DNA from: a virus
Strand: one strand, 5' to 3'
Length of the DNA: 20,615 nt
Virus record (IMG/VR): IMGVR_UViG_3300042402_003094
Location: 1-20,615 of that record
The translations under genes were made by a program, and so were the position numbers. Position 1 is the first letter of the stretch, and each line of letters starts with the position of its first letter. Below, piece by piece: positions 7,944 to 15,450 of this stretch. The notes under the pieces were generated by a model. That model did no database searches and was not told the DNA's origin. It saw only the letters and a program-made list of their open reading frames with translations.

Positions 7944-10445
7944 TTATAAACCTCCCCACATATTATAGATTGAAGCAACAACTGCCAAGGTTGCTTCATC
8001 TTCTCGGAATGAACTAAACACTGTCTGGTTATTACTTCCACCATTTGAAGAACCTGTCATCATAGGTGTTTGATTTTTTGCCGGCAATGGTAACGCTGCT
8101 ATTGTTGGTTTGTTTGATGGTGGTTGTGGTATGTTTTGCTTTGGTTTATCTGGGGGCATAACCATTGCGGGAGATGTGCCAACTGCCATCACTTTTTCAG
8201 CAACAAATTTATCTTTTGCTGCTCCAGATAATCCTAATTTATCTGCTTCCAATCTTGCTGCATTAGCAGATTTAAATTGCTCGGAATTTAAAGATTTATC
8301 TGGTCTCTGTCCAGGTGCTAATGCTCCAGGAGGATTCCCTGTCCCCGACTTATTATCAAGAATAGATTTTGCTAAATTTCCAGATTCTTTTTTTGATTCA
8401 TCTTTTTTAGATCCTGGAGGAACATATCCTGCTCTGGCAGGATCTCCAAGAACTTTATAATTTGCTGCAAAGTCTGATATTCCTACTGATGATGATGGTG
8501 CTGCTGATGAAGAACTTGAGTAAGATGAAGATCCTCCCGGAACATCAACCTGTTTTAGAGCAACATCTAATCCTTCTTTAGATCCTGGTAACTGAGAAGC
8601 ACCTTTTCTTGCAATAGCAAAATCTGCTGCTGCTCTTCTTGCATATTCTCTCGCTTTTTCAGGAGGAGCACCTTGTTTCATCCACTTCTCGTAAGTGGTA
8701 TTATATGCTTGCTTATATGCCCAATAGATATCTGCTTGAGGATCTACATTTACTTTTATAGGACCTACAAGTTTTCCAATGTTTCCACCAGACTCACTCT
8801 TAAAATGTTGAGATAGTGCAACAGAATTAATAACCATTTTGCCTTCTTGGCTACTTGGTTTAACCCCTGTTAATTGATCTCTAGCACCAAGTAGCATAGA
8901 TAATCCACCCAATCCAGCACCTTGAACTACTTTATTAATTTGTTTAACTGTGAAGTTTCCTGATCCTTCTTTCTTGTATGCGACAGTATATCTTTTTGCA
9001 GCAGCACCAGAACCAACATTTATTGATGTTTGATTTGATCCTTTAATGTATAGGTCGGGGTCAAATCCTATAGTTCCACCTTCATTTGCGGCTTGAATCT
9101 TTACATCTCCAAGAGAAGCAACATTTCTTTTGGATGATCCTCCAAACATTTTATTGATGCTATCTAAGTATGCAGGACCGCCCAACCAGTCTGCAGCACC
9201 ACCTTTTAATACATATTCACCATCTGATAATGCAGTTAGACGCTTATCTTGGCCAAGACCCTCAACATCATAAGCGGCTGTTTGCGAATTTACAATACCA
9301 CCTTCAGATGAAACTTTATCATTAAATGACAACTTCTTAGATTCGGAAGATTTTATAGGAGTGATTGGTCCTCCACCAAATTTTAATTGAATTGGTGGTC
9401 CTGATGGTGCTTGTTGTTGCTTTTTCTCACCAGTAATATCAGGACTTTGTATTTGTGGAGGTTCTGGTATATTTGGTGCTTGTGGTGCTGCCAGTTGAGG
9501 AGATCCTGGGAGCATTTTTAATGCACCATTTAGAATATCAATAAACCCTTTCAGTGCAGAGTTAATCATATCAATAAAACTTCTGACTGGTTGAACAACC
9601 ATAAAATCAATAAATTTTATGACATTATTAAAGAATCCTACAATACCATCAACCAATCCTTGAATTGGTTTTAATAGCATCATTGGGTTTTTTATAACCT
9701 TCAACAACCACATAACAATAGATCCTAACAGCACATTCAATAAGAAATTTCTAATCGTATCAAAAATGCTAGTGAAAGGTTTTGTTATTTTCTCAAGTAT
9801 TCCAGATCCTTTATCTTTGTCTTGTTTTTCTAGATCTTTTTCTTCCTGTTTCGCCTTTGTTTTTTCACCTTCTTTTCTCCTATTTTCGGTATTCTTTTTA
9901 TCAAGTCCAAGTTGCTTATTCAGAATACCAACCAAATCTTTAACAACAGATCCAATACCCTTAAGTGAATCAAGTAAATTTTTAAAGAAATCTGACAGAT
10001 CTTCCTTATCCTTTTGCTCCTCAGGTTCTGGAATTTCTGTTTTTACCTTTTTAAATGGTTGTATCGCACCACCAGATCCTGGCAAAAGTCTAGATGGATC
10101 TTTAATAGGTTTTGCTTTTGAGGTCTTTGATTTATTAATTACCTTCTCTGCTTTTACTGCTTTTGATTTTAACTTGAACTTTCCTTTATTTCTTTTTACT
10201 CTCTTGAATTCATCTATTAATACTGCTTGATTTTGAGATGTCTTTTTATCAGCAGGTTTCTGAGCTGCTTTCATATCAAGCTCAGTTAATTTTTCTTTGA
10301 TTAGAGTTTTATATTCTCCATATTCAAAGTCAAAGACATCCTCCAGACCCAAGAGTTTTAAAATTCTTGGGTCAATATCCTCCTCGACTAACTCCTCATC
10401 ATTAGCAGTTTGTTCGTATTGAGATTTGGAGGTGTCTGTTTCCAT
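7944..10445 (-). CDS. Large virion structural protein, paralogous in part to the 1252-residue protein; tape-measure or hub candidate
   Basis: The 833-residue product starts with an acidic helical region, followed by a Lys-rich tract (~70-120) and a charged coiled region (~140-215). Next comes IFDTIRNFLLNVLLGSIVMW with adjoining hydrophobic helices (~225-300), resembling the matching part of the 1252-residue protein. A Pro/Gln-rich linker follows, then a domain with LTALSDGEYVLKGGAADWLG (~405-440), a pattern common in phage tail proteins. Beyond a Ser-rich linker lies ISDFAANYKVLGDP (~656-669). No hydrolase motif was seen. The gene directly follows the gp26/53-residue frameshift pair, the position a tape measure gene takes in many tailed phages, and T4 has 27-28-29 here. 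The start ATG lies one base after the upstream stop. Function is inferred from position and composition only. Confidence 0.65.
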   Translation of the reverse strand: METDTSKSQYEQTANDEELVEEDIDPRILKLLGLEDVFDFEYGEYKTLIKEKLTELDMKAAQKPADKKTSQNQAVLIDEFKRVKRNKGKFKLKSKAVKAEKVINKSKTSKAKPIKDPSRLLPGSGGAIQPFKKVKTEIPEPEEQKDKEDLSDFFKNLLDSLKGIGSVVKDLVGILNKQLGLDKKNTENRRKEGEKTKAKQEEKDLEKQDKDKGSGILEKITKPFTSIFDTIRNFLLNVLLGSIVMWLLKVIKNPMMLLKPIQGLVDGIVGFFNNVIKFIDFMVVQPVRSFIDMINSALKGFIDILNGALKMLPGSPQLAAPQAPNIPEPPQIQSPDITGEKKQQQAPSGPPIQLKFGGGPITPIKSSESKKLSFNDKVSSEGGIVNSQTAAYDVEGLGQDKRLTALSDGEYVLKGGAADWLGGPAYLDSINKMFGGSSKRNVASLGDVKIQAANEGGTIGFDPDLYIKGSNQTSINVGSGAAAKRYTVAYKKEGSGNFTVKQINKVVQGAGLGGLSMLLGARDQLTGVKPSSQEGKMVINSVALSQHFKSESGGNIGKLVGPIKVNVDPQADIYWAYKQAYNTTYEKWMKQGAPPEKAREYARRAAADFAIARKGASQLPGSKEGLDVALKQVDVPGGSSSYSSSSSAAPSSSVGISDFAANYKVLGDPARAGYVPPGSKKDESKKESGNLAKSILDNKSGTGNPPGALAPGQRPDKSLNSEQFKSANAARLEADKLGLSGAAKDKFVAEKVMAVGTSPAMVMPPDKPKQNIPQPPSNKPTIAALPLPAKNQTPMMTGSSNGGSNNQTVFSSFREDEATLAVVASIYNMWGGL
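8439..8480 (-). repeat. ISDFAxNYKVLGDP motif, copy 1
   Basis: Codons encode ISDFAANYKVLGDP near residue 660 of the 833-residue protein, directly after a Ser-rich linker. The 14 residues are identical to those at 4917-4958 in the neighbouring gene. Confidence 0.9.
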
Positions 10446-10446
10446 T

Positions 10447-10608
10447 CTACTGCTGTGCTTGTTTTGCCCTTTCTTCTTCTAGATGCTGTTGAAGTAGAGT
10501 CACATAAATGTCCCTTTCCCAAGGAAGCATATTTTCAATCTCTGTTAATGAATATTTATGATACTGCATCAAGGCAAAATTAAGCTTATAGTAGTTCTCA
10601 AGGTCCAT
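10447..10608 (-). CDS. Small tail-assembly ORF after gp26 (gp51 / lambda T-like position), likely made as a -1 frameshift fusion
   Basis: The ORF runs from ATG at 10608 to TAG at 10447-10449 and encodes 53 residues, helical and charged, with YHKYSLTEIENMLPWERDIY. That pattern resembles the second part of tail assembly chaperones, in which a small Leu/Trp-rich peptide follows the main chaperone ORF. Its frame is open upstream of the ATG through CGG ATA GGA CTG GTC CAT back to a T TTT TTC heptamer at the end of gp26. A -1 slip there would give a ~297-residue gp26 fusion adding RIGLVH plus these 53 residues. Independent initiation at the ATG is possible, but no good ribosome binding site is visible and the ATG lies within a perfect palindrome. 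In T4 gene 51 follows gene 26, but T4 gp51 has 249 residues, so homology is not claimed. Confidence 0.75.
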   Translation of the reverse strand: MDLENYYKLNFALMQYHKYSLTEIENMLPWERDIYVTLLQQHLEEERAKQAQQ

Positions 10609-10615
10609 ATGGACC
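10602..10615 (-). other. Perfect 14-bp palindrome over the small ORF start; possible frameshift-stimulating stem
   Basis: GGTCCATATGGACC is its own reverse complement. In RNA it can form a 5-bp GC-rich stem with an AUAU loop, starting 10 bases after the slippery heptamer on the minus strand. The ATG of the 53-residue ORF is in the palindrome. It may stimulate slippage or hide the start codon; the stem is short, so its effect is uncertain. Confidence 0.5.
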
Positions 10616-10619
10616 AGTC

Positions 10620-11339
10620 CTATCCGAAAAAACTGGATAATCCTTCAAGAACTACGGTGCTTTCAACTTCAGTCTTTGGATTTGTCAGTTTAACTTCGTG
10701 AGAAAGTTTTGGCATTGTTTCAAAGAACTTTTCAATTTGTTTGAACTGCTGAGAATTCATCTGATCCAAGAACTCACTAAGTTCTTTCTTTGTCACATCA
10801 GCAGTATCCCAAACTTCTTCTTCATTATAAATTTTATCAATACAAGATGCAATCAAATCAAAAGATTGATCCATACTATTGTTTGAACTAAAGTCAAAGT
10901 TTGATTTAATAAACTGATCCAATGAAGGATACTTCATTTCCATCATTAAATTGTTATCAATTTTAATCTTTGTTGTGTGCTCTTCATTCTTCTTGACTTT
11001 AATATCATCAATTAAAATCTTAACTTCAACGGGAGTTTCTCCATCATCAGGTGCAATCAAATTAACTTCAATTTCTTCCCCAACAGATTTTCCGCGAATG
11101 TTAAGGAACAAATATTCAATATCAAAGGTTGGTAAATTTTCAACCTTGATACTTTTAGATTGAATGCAATTCTTAATTACAGTCTTAATAGCAGTTGTAA
11201 TTTGCTTCATATCCTCACTTTCCAAAGCAAGAACAAGAAGTTTTTCTTCTCTAACTAAAAACGGTCTATATTTGATCGTTTCTCCAGTTGATGGCAATTC
11301 CAACTCATATGTTGGTGTAGAAATCTTTGGTAAAGGCAT
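10620..11339 (-). CDS. 26: gp26-like baseplate hub / tail assembly protein
   Basis: The 239-residue product matches the pattern of the T4 baseplate hub gp26 family: a start like KISTPTYELELPSTGETIKY, then YRPFLVREEKLLVLALES, LPTFDIEYLFLNIRGKSVGE and a helical C-terminal half. T4 gp26 has 208 residues and is needed for hub assembly. The last codons are AGT TTT TTC GGA TAG, carrying a T TTT TTC slippery heptamer immediately before the stop. The protein may therefore be made in two forms, gp26 and a frameshifted extension, like the lambda G/GT chaperones. A CATAAATA late promoter lies 27 bases upstream of its ATG, just after the gp54 stop. The tape-measure-like genes follow. Confidence 0.8.
   Translation of the reverse strand: MPLPKISTPTYELELPSTGETIKYRPFLVREEKLLVLALESEDMKQITTAIKTVIKNCIQSKSIKVENLPTFDIEYLFLNIRGKSVGEEIEVNLIAPDDGETPVEVKILIDDIKVKKNEEHTTKIKIDNNLMMEMKYPSLDQFIKSNFDFSSNNSMDQSFDLIASCIDKIYNEEEVWDTADVTKKELSEFLDQMNSQQFKQIEKFFETMPKLSHEVKLTNPKTEVESTVVLEGLSSFFG
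10626..10632 (-). promoter_or_regulatory. Candidate -1 ribosomal frameshift slippery heptamer (T TTT TTC)
   Basis: On the minus strand gp26 is read AGT TTT TTC GGA TAG, so the heptamer is correctly phased as X XXY YYZ. A one-base backward slip avoids TAG and enters the frame of the 53-residue ORF with no stop in between. It is followed 10 bases later by a GGTCC/GGACC stem. Frameshifting at this place in tail genes is well known (lambda G/GT and many other tailed phages). Confidence 0.7.
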
Positions 11340-11366
11340 AATGTCCTATAGAAATTTCAGTATGAT

Positions 11367-11374
11367 TATTTATG
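11367..11374 (-). promoter_or_regulatory. T4-type late promoter (CATAAATA) for gp26
   Basis: The minus strand reads CATAAATA in the 37-base gap between the gp54 stop and the gp26 ATG. The start codon is 27 bases downstream of the box, as expected for a late leader. It would drive gp26 and the large tail genes. Confidence 0.6.
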
Positions 11375-11376
11375 GG

Positions 11377-12198
11377 TTAAAATGCAGGTCCAGATCTTCC
11401 TAAGAGATTGCCAACAGATCCACCAGCATTGCCGAATGGATTTACTGTTAAATTCTGTCCAGTCTGCCCAAGTTCTCCGTCACTATCAATTGCAACATTA
11501 TTAAATAGTGCATTAGAAGCAGCTTGGGATCTTGGATCTCCTGGAACATCTGGTGCTGGTCCAAATTCTGTCGTTCTTACATATCTTAAATATGTGAATG
11601 AGACAGTCGCTTTGAGAAGATCACTCCCCTCATATGAGACTGGAATGGAAACCAAATTTGTTGGAAATGCTCCAATGAATTGATATTTTAATGTTTTATT
11701 TGAACCACCTCTTGTTCCATAGTCCTTTTCAAATTTAGTGAGGAAAATATTGCATCTATAATCCTTTGGCCAATTCATTCTATAAAATGCAGTAAGATCT
11801 TTATACTGATCATTGGATAAAAAGCTTCCTTCACCAACAACATAATTCATCCAAGAATTTAAATAATCAATAACTTTATAATTATGATCTACGTAGAATG
11901 TTAAATCAATACTATCATCATAAATTCTGCGATATGCCATCTTTTCAGTCACACCATGATAATCATTAGTCACTTCGTGAGTTGCTAAACTTGATCCTGG
12001 TAAAGATGCTTCACAGCAAGAGATATTAATAATTTCACCATCAACTGCTTGATTTATTCCACGCTGAGCAATAAATGATTTTAAATTGGCATTAGTGCCA
12101 GTAAAAATGTCCACCATATAAACAGAAGTTTGTGCTGGTCTAAGCAACTTCTGTTTCAACTCAGACATTCTAAATTGCTTTGGGCCTGGTGTTGCCAT
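11377..12198 (-). CDS. 54: gp54 baseplate tail tube initiator
   Basis: The 273-residue product has the tail-tube-like fold pattern shared by T4 gp19 and gp54: ISCCEASLPGSSLATHEVT, MAYRRIYDDSIDLTFYVDHN, a WMNYVVGEGS segment and a KYQFIGAFPTNLVSIPVSYE strand leading to TVSFTYLRYVRT. gp54 sits on the baseplate and starts polymerisation of the gp19 tube. T4 gp54 has 320 residues. Its start lies back to back with the rightward gp4 operon; the rightward late promoter starts two bases beyond its ATG. A second tail tube paralogue is the main alternative, but the neighbourhood of gp26, gp48 and gp53 favours gp54. No clear ribosome binding site precedes the ATG. Confidence 0.8.
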   Translation of the reverse strand: MATPGPKQFRMSELKQKLLRPAQTSVYMVDIFTGTNANLKSFIAQRGINQAVDGEIINISCCEASLPGSSLATHEVTNDYHGVTEKMAYRRIYDDSIDLTFYVDHNYKVIDYLNSWMNYVVGEGSFLSNDQYKDLTAFYRMNWPKDYRCNIFLTKFEKDYGTRGGSNKTLKYQFIGAFPTNLVSIPVSYEGSDLLKATVSFTYLRYVRTTEFGPAPDVPGDPRSQAASNALFNNVAIDSDGELGQTGQNLTVNPFGNAGGSVGNLLGRSGPAF

Positions 12199-12199
12199 T

Positions 12200-12207
12200 T
12201 ATAAATA
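12200..12207 (+). promoter_or_regulatory. T4 late promoter (TATAAATA) for the gp4-gp48-gp53 operon
   Basis: An exact TATAAATA lies 33 bases upstream of the gp4 ATG at 12240, in the only divergent gene gap of the window. It starts two bases outside the gp54 start codon. No exact NATAAATA box was found upstream of gp54 on the other strand; the nearest is an imperfect ATATATAAA. Confidence 0.75.
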
Positions 12208-12239
12208 TTCTTGACTTTATATATTATGTAGCAGGGATA

Positions 12240-12683
12240 ATGGCGGAAAGTATTAAAAGCAAATATAAACCATCATACCCCCAAAAATACAAAGGTGATC
12301 CCAACAATATAATATGCAGAAGTAGTTGGGAAAGAAAGTTTTGTCATTGGTGTGATCTAAATGAAAATATTTTAGAATGGGGATCTGAAGAGTTTTGGAT
12401 TCCTTATCGTTCCCCTGTGGATAATAGAGTTCATCGTTATTTTCCAGATTTTATTATTAAGGTTAGAGAAAAATCTGGAGAAATAAAAAAGTATGTGATT
12501 GAAGTGAAACCAAAAAGACAAACTGTGGCACCAAAACAAAAATCAAGAGTGACTAAATCATATCTTCACGAATGTAAAACATATGCTGTTAATCAAGCAA
12601 AGTGGAAAGCAGCAGAAGAATGGTGTGCTGATAGATTATTAGAATTTAAGGTAATCACAGAAAACGAACTAGGTATCAAGTAA
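12240..12683 (+). CDS. 4: gp4 head completion nuclease
   Basis: The ATG at 12240 gives a 147-residue protein starting MAESIKSKYKPSYPQKYKGD, close in style to T4 gp4 (gp50), which is about 150 residues. An upstream in-frame ATG at 12180 would lie inside gp54 and upstream of the late promoter, so it is rejected. The sequence shows a PD-(D/E)XK-like nuclease core: SWERKFCHW (~29-37), YFPDFIIK (P69-D70) and VIEVK (E88, K90). gp4 acts in finishing the DNA-filled head before tail joining. An AGGG lies just upstream of the ATG as a possible ribosome binding site. It ends in a TAATG overlap with the next gene. Confidence 0.85.
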   Translation: MAESIKSKYKPSYPQKYKGDPNNIICRSSWERKFCHWCDLNENILEWGSEEFWIPYRSPVDNRVHRYFPDFIIKVREKSGEIKKYVIEVKPKRQTVAPKQKSRVTKSYLHECKTYAVNQAKWKAAEEWCADRLLEFKVITENELGIK

Positions 12684-13300
12684 TGAAAACTCTATTTGAA
12701 GAGGTTAAAGAGGAACTAAAATTTGAATCTGGACAAAGTGGATTTTTCTATCGGAGAGCACTAAGAAGTATAGCAGCAAGATATTCTTCAGATCCTAAAA
12801 GAATTATCTTTGATGAATCAAAAGATATGATCGATAAAGAGCATCAAGATAGGAATGTAATAAGAACTTTCCCAAAACCTGGTCATTTGTTGTTTTTTGA
12901 TTATCAACCAAAGTCAAGATACTCAAAGTTTGCTGATAAATTTCCTTGTGCCTATGTAATGTCCTTAGAAAAAGGAATTTTCACTGCAGCAAATTTACAT
13001 TTTATAGAACCAAATAAAAGAAAAGTAGTTATAGAACAACTTCAAAAGAATAGAATATTATTTCCCCAAGAATCCATTGCTAAATATAGTATAAAACAAG
13101 TTCAAGGTCTATACTTAGACATTGCTACTGAAGAGTGGAATACTGCAGCATTTCTCCCCGTTGAAAATTTTGTATCAATAAAAGGGGGAAAAGAATCGCC
13201 TGTTAATGTTGTTGATGTTTGGAAAGAAACCGACAGGAAATCTAAAAAGATGTTTGGAGCAACTAGAACAACAAAACAATATTCCACGGGAGAGTTCTGA
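12683..13300 (+). CDS. Unrecognised conserved-looking virion operon protein (205 aa)
   Basis: The gene is translationally packed between gp4 (TAATG overlap) and gp48 (TGATG overlap), so it is probably a late protein for head-tail joining or baseplate assembly. The central part has PGHLLFFDYQPKSRYSKFAD followed by FPCAYVMSLEKGIFTAANLHF, a beta-rich pattern that resembles a widespread family of unnamed phage proteins with PGxMYFFxYxPK...YYDxFPL. The N-terminus is helical and Arg/Lys-rich (FFYRRALRSIAARYSSDPKR). There are no membrane segments and no enzymatic motif that I can name. In T4 gene 53 follows gene 4 directly, so this gene and gp48 are insertions relative to T4. Confidence 0.75.
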   Translation: MKTLFEEVKEELKFESGQSGFFYRRALRSIAARYSSDPKRIIFDESKDMIDKEHQDRNVIRTFPKPGHLLFFDYQPKSRYSKFADKFPCAYVMSLEKGIFTAANLHFIEPNKRKVVIEQLQKNRILFPQESIAKYSIKQVQGLYLDIATEEWNTAAFLPVENFVSIKGGKESPVNVVDVWKETDRKSKKMFGATRTTKQYSTGEF

Positions 13301-14706
13301 TGGCAAGGAAACAAGTTCCTGGATGGAATAACATAAACCTTAACAAACCAGATGAATACTCTTCTGAGTTCCTTGTGGATGGAAATAGGTATGCAAACGT
13401 CACAAATGTTGCAACTGGACAAAGACAATTATTTTTAGTTTCAGGTTTTGGAGGAACTCCACTTACACAAAGAACATTAATAACCTCAACAACAGCGAGT
13501 GGGGCAATTACTCAAGGCGAAGGTTATGATGACTTTATAAGAGTTTATGGTCAAGATAAACTCATAAACGCAGAAATCAATAATAAAAAACAATCTCAAT
13601 TTGTTATATCACAAGCGTCAACCGCATCTGAAAAAGTAGATTTAGCAAAAACTTCACAATATCAAAGTTCTTCTGGAAATACTGCACCTCAACAAGATTC
13701 TCCAGGAACAAATCCAGCAGCTGCACCAACACCAGGAGCATCAACAACCGTATCACAAGAAACAATTGCTGCTGGGCAAGAGGCTCAACAATCTGTTACT
13801 AGAGATATTTCTAGCGAAAAAAGCGATGAAGATCTAAGATATCCAATAAACAATGTATATCAAGGAGATTTTATTGAAATAGAAATGAGGACATATCAAA
13901 AGTCCGGATTTCAAACTGGAACAGATACCTTAACTGTGACAAGAATGGAAGATAGAGAGTATACAAGATTAAGAAGAATTTATCTTCCAATTCAATCTGG
14001 CATTGTTGATTCAATCTCTGTTGATTGGGGAAATGGTGAATTAAATCCCATTACCGCACAATTCGCAAATGTTGCATATGGAACAATAACACAAGCTGGA
14101 ACGGGAGATGGATTTGCTGCTGCTAAAACCTTTGGATTTGGAATTCAAGAAGTTGCTGATAAACTTTTGAAAGGTAATGGAAATGCCGACATGCAAAAAT
14201 TATTAGTGAATTATTTTACAGAACAAGCAGTTGGAACACCAGGTCTATTATCTCGTTCAATTGGTGGCGCAATTAATAATAACTTAGAACTTCTTTTCAA
14301 TGGCCCAACGCTCAGAAGTTTTACATTTAATTTTAAATTGACACCAAGAGAACCACTAGAAGCTCAAGCAATAAAAAAAATTATTAGAGTTTTTAAACAA
14401 GGAATGTCTCCACAATTATCCAAATCTGGATTATTCTTAAGTGCTCCAAACGTATTCAAATTAAAATATATTTACACTGGAAAGGGTAGTCTTACTCAAG
14501 GTCATCCTTACTTAAATAAGATTAAGGTTGCTGCTCTTCGTGATTTTTCCGTGAATTATACTCCCGATGGAAACTATATGACCTATAACGGAGAAGGTTC
14601 TATGACTCAATACGATTTAAGTATGACATTTGGTGAGATTGATCCAGTATACGCTGATGATTATACTGATCAAGATGCACAAGGTAAAGAAGGTATGGGA
14701 TGGTAA
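13300..14706 (+). CDS. 48: gp48 baseplate tail tube cap
   Basis: The 468-residue product carries the T4 gp48 signature in its C-terminal half: NNLELLFNGPTLRSFTFNFK, LTPREPLEAQAIKKIIRVFK, then LSAPNVFKLKYIYTGKG and a DFSVNYTPDGNYMTY strand. gp48 sits between hub and tube and, with gp54, starts the tail tube. T4 gp48 has 364 residues; the excess is partly a polar linker at ~120-170 rich in Ser, Gln, Pro and Ala. The start overlaps the previous stop (TGATG). The product ends in QGKEGMGW, and gp53 starts three bases later. Confidence 0.85.
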   Translation: MARKQVPGWNNINLNKPDEYSSEFLVDGNRYANVTNVATGQRQLFLVSGFGGTPLTQRTLITSTTASGAITQGEGYDDFIRVYGQDKLINAEINNKKQSQFVISQASTASEKVDLAKTSQYQSSSGNTAPQQDSPGTNPAAAPTPGASTTVSQETIAAGQEAQQSVTRDISSEKSDEDLRYPINNVYQGDFIEIEMRTYQKSGFQTGTDTLTVTRMEDREYTRLRRIYLPIQSGIVDSISVDWGNGELNPITAQFANVAYGTITQAGTGDGFAAAKTFGFGIQEVADKLLKGNGNADMQKLLVNYFTEQAVGTPGLLSRSIGGAINNNLELLFNGPTLRSFTFNFKLTPREPLEAQAIKKIIRVFKQGMSPQLSKSGLFLSAPNVFKLKYIYTGKGSLTQGHPYLNKIKVAALRDFSVNYTPDGNYMTYNGEGSMTQYDLSMTFGEIDPVYADDYTDQDAQGKEGMGW

Positions 14707-14709
14707 GTT

Positions 14710-15450
14710 ATGTCCTCTTATTTTAGACTAGTTCCAAATATAGATTATATCAATAGAACTCGTGAATCGGCATCATCGATTAATCAATTTATAACAACAA
14801 AAAATCTCTTTAAGAGAGTTAAACTAAGAGATGACATCTTTGGAAATGTAAACTTTTTTGAAAAATATAAAATTATTGGAGATGAAAGACCTGATAATGT
14901 GGCATTCAAAGTTTATGGAGATGAAGTTCTTGATTGGATAATATTATTATCAAATAATATACTCAGTATTCAGACCGAATGGCCATTAACACAAACTTCT
15001 TTCGATAAGTATATCACTGAAAAATATGGGTCTGGTATTGATAATCTAGATGATATTTACAATATAGTATACAATGGTGTTCATCACTACGAAACGATTG
15101 AAGTAAAAGATTCTAGAGATGTAGTTCAATTAAAAGAAGGTATCGTTTTTACACCAAGTTATGCAGATGACCCAACAACAGAACGATTTCCAACATTTAA
15201 ATTAGAATACTTTGATCCATTAGAAGGGGCAAGAACTAGAAAAGAGAAAGGGCAAATATTCAGAACAGTTACTAATTATGAGTATGAATCAAAAATTGAA
15301 GATGATAAAAGAAATATCTTTGTATTAAAACCTCAATATTTAAATATCATATTCAACGATCTTGAAAAAGTTCTTCCTTATCCTGAAGGAAGTTCTCAAT
15401 ATGTTGGACCATTCTTGAAGAGAGTTGATGATATTAGGTTGTTCCAATAA
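14710..15450 (+). CDS. 53: gp53 baseplate wedge subunit
   Basis: The 246-residue protein has the gp53 pattern: FRLVPNIDYINRTR at the start, FFEKYKIIGDERPDNVAFKV (~50-70) and then YGDEVLDWIILLSNNILS (~73-90), which corresponds to the YGNPQLYWVLLMCN region of T4 gp53. A LxxTxxSFDKYITEKYG helix follows. gp53 joins neighbouring wedges at the hub. T4 gp53 has 196 residues. It is the last gene of the rightward operon and faces gp32, with a hairpin in between. Confidence 0.85.
   Translation: MSSYFRLVPNIDYINRTRESASSINQFITTKNLFKRVKLRDDIFGNVNFFEKYKIIGDERPDNVAFKVYGDEVLDWIILLSNNILSIQTEWPLTQTSFDKYITEKYGSGIDNLDDIYNIVYNGVHHYETIEVKDSRDVVQLKEGIVFTPSYADDPTTERFPTFKLEYFDPLEGARTRKEKGQIFRTVTNYEYESKIEDDKRNIFVLKPQYLNIIFNDLEKVLPYPEGSSQYVGPFLKRVDDIRLFQ

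Noticed and set aside
7288-7968. Plus-strand 226-codon open frame opposite the N-terminus of the 1252-residue gene
   Set aside because: Pro/Ala/Phe-rich translation of the reverse of Lys/Glu/Gly-rich coding sequence; no ribosome binding site and no partner gene on that strand.
9766-10230. Plus-strand open frame of 154 codons within the 833-residue gene
   Set aside because: Antisense shadow: Ser/Phe/Leu-rich composition mirrors Lys/Glu codons of the real gene.
10553-10560. CATAAATA match inside the 53-residue ORF, ~108 bases before the 833-residue gene
   Set aside because: It encodes the conserved-looking HKY residues and lies far from the start; could act as an internal late promoter but the evidence is weak.
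12180-12239. Longer gp4 start at 12180 on the plus strand
   Set aside because: It lies inside gp54 and upstream of the TATAAATA late promoter; the ATG at 12240 gives the family-like N-terminus.
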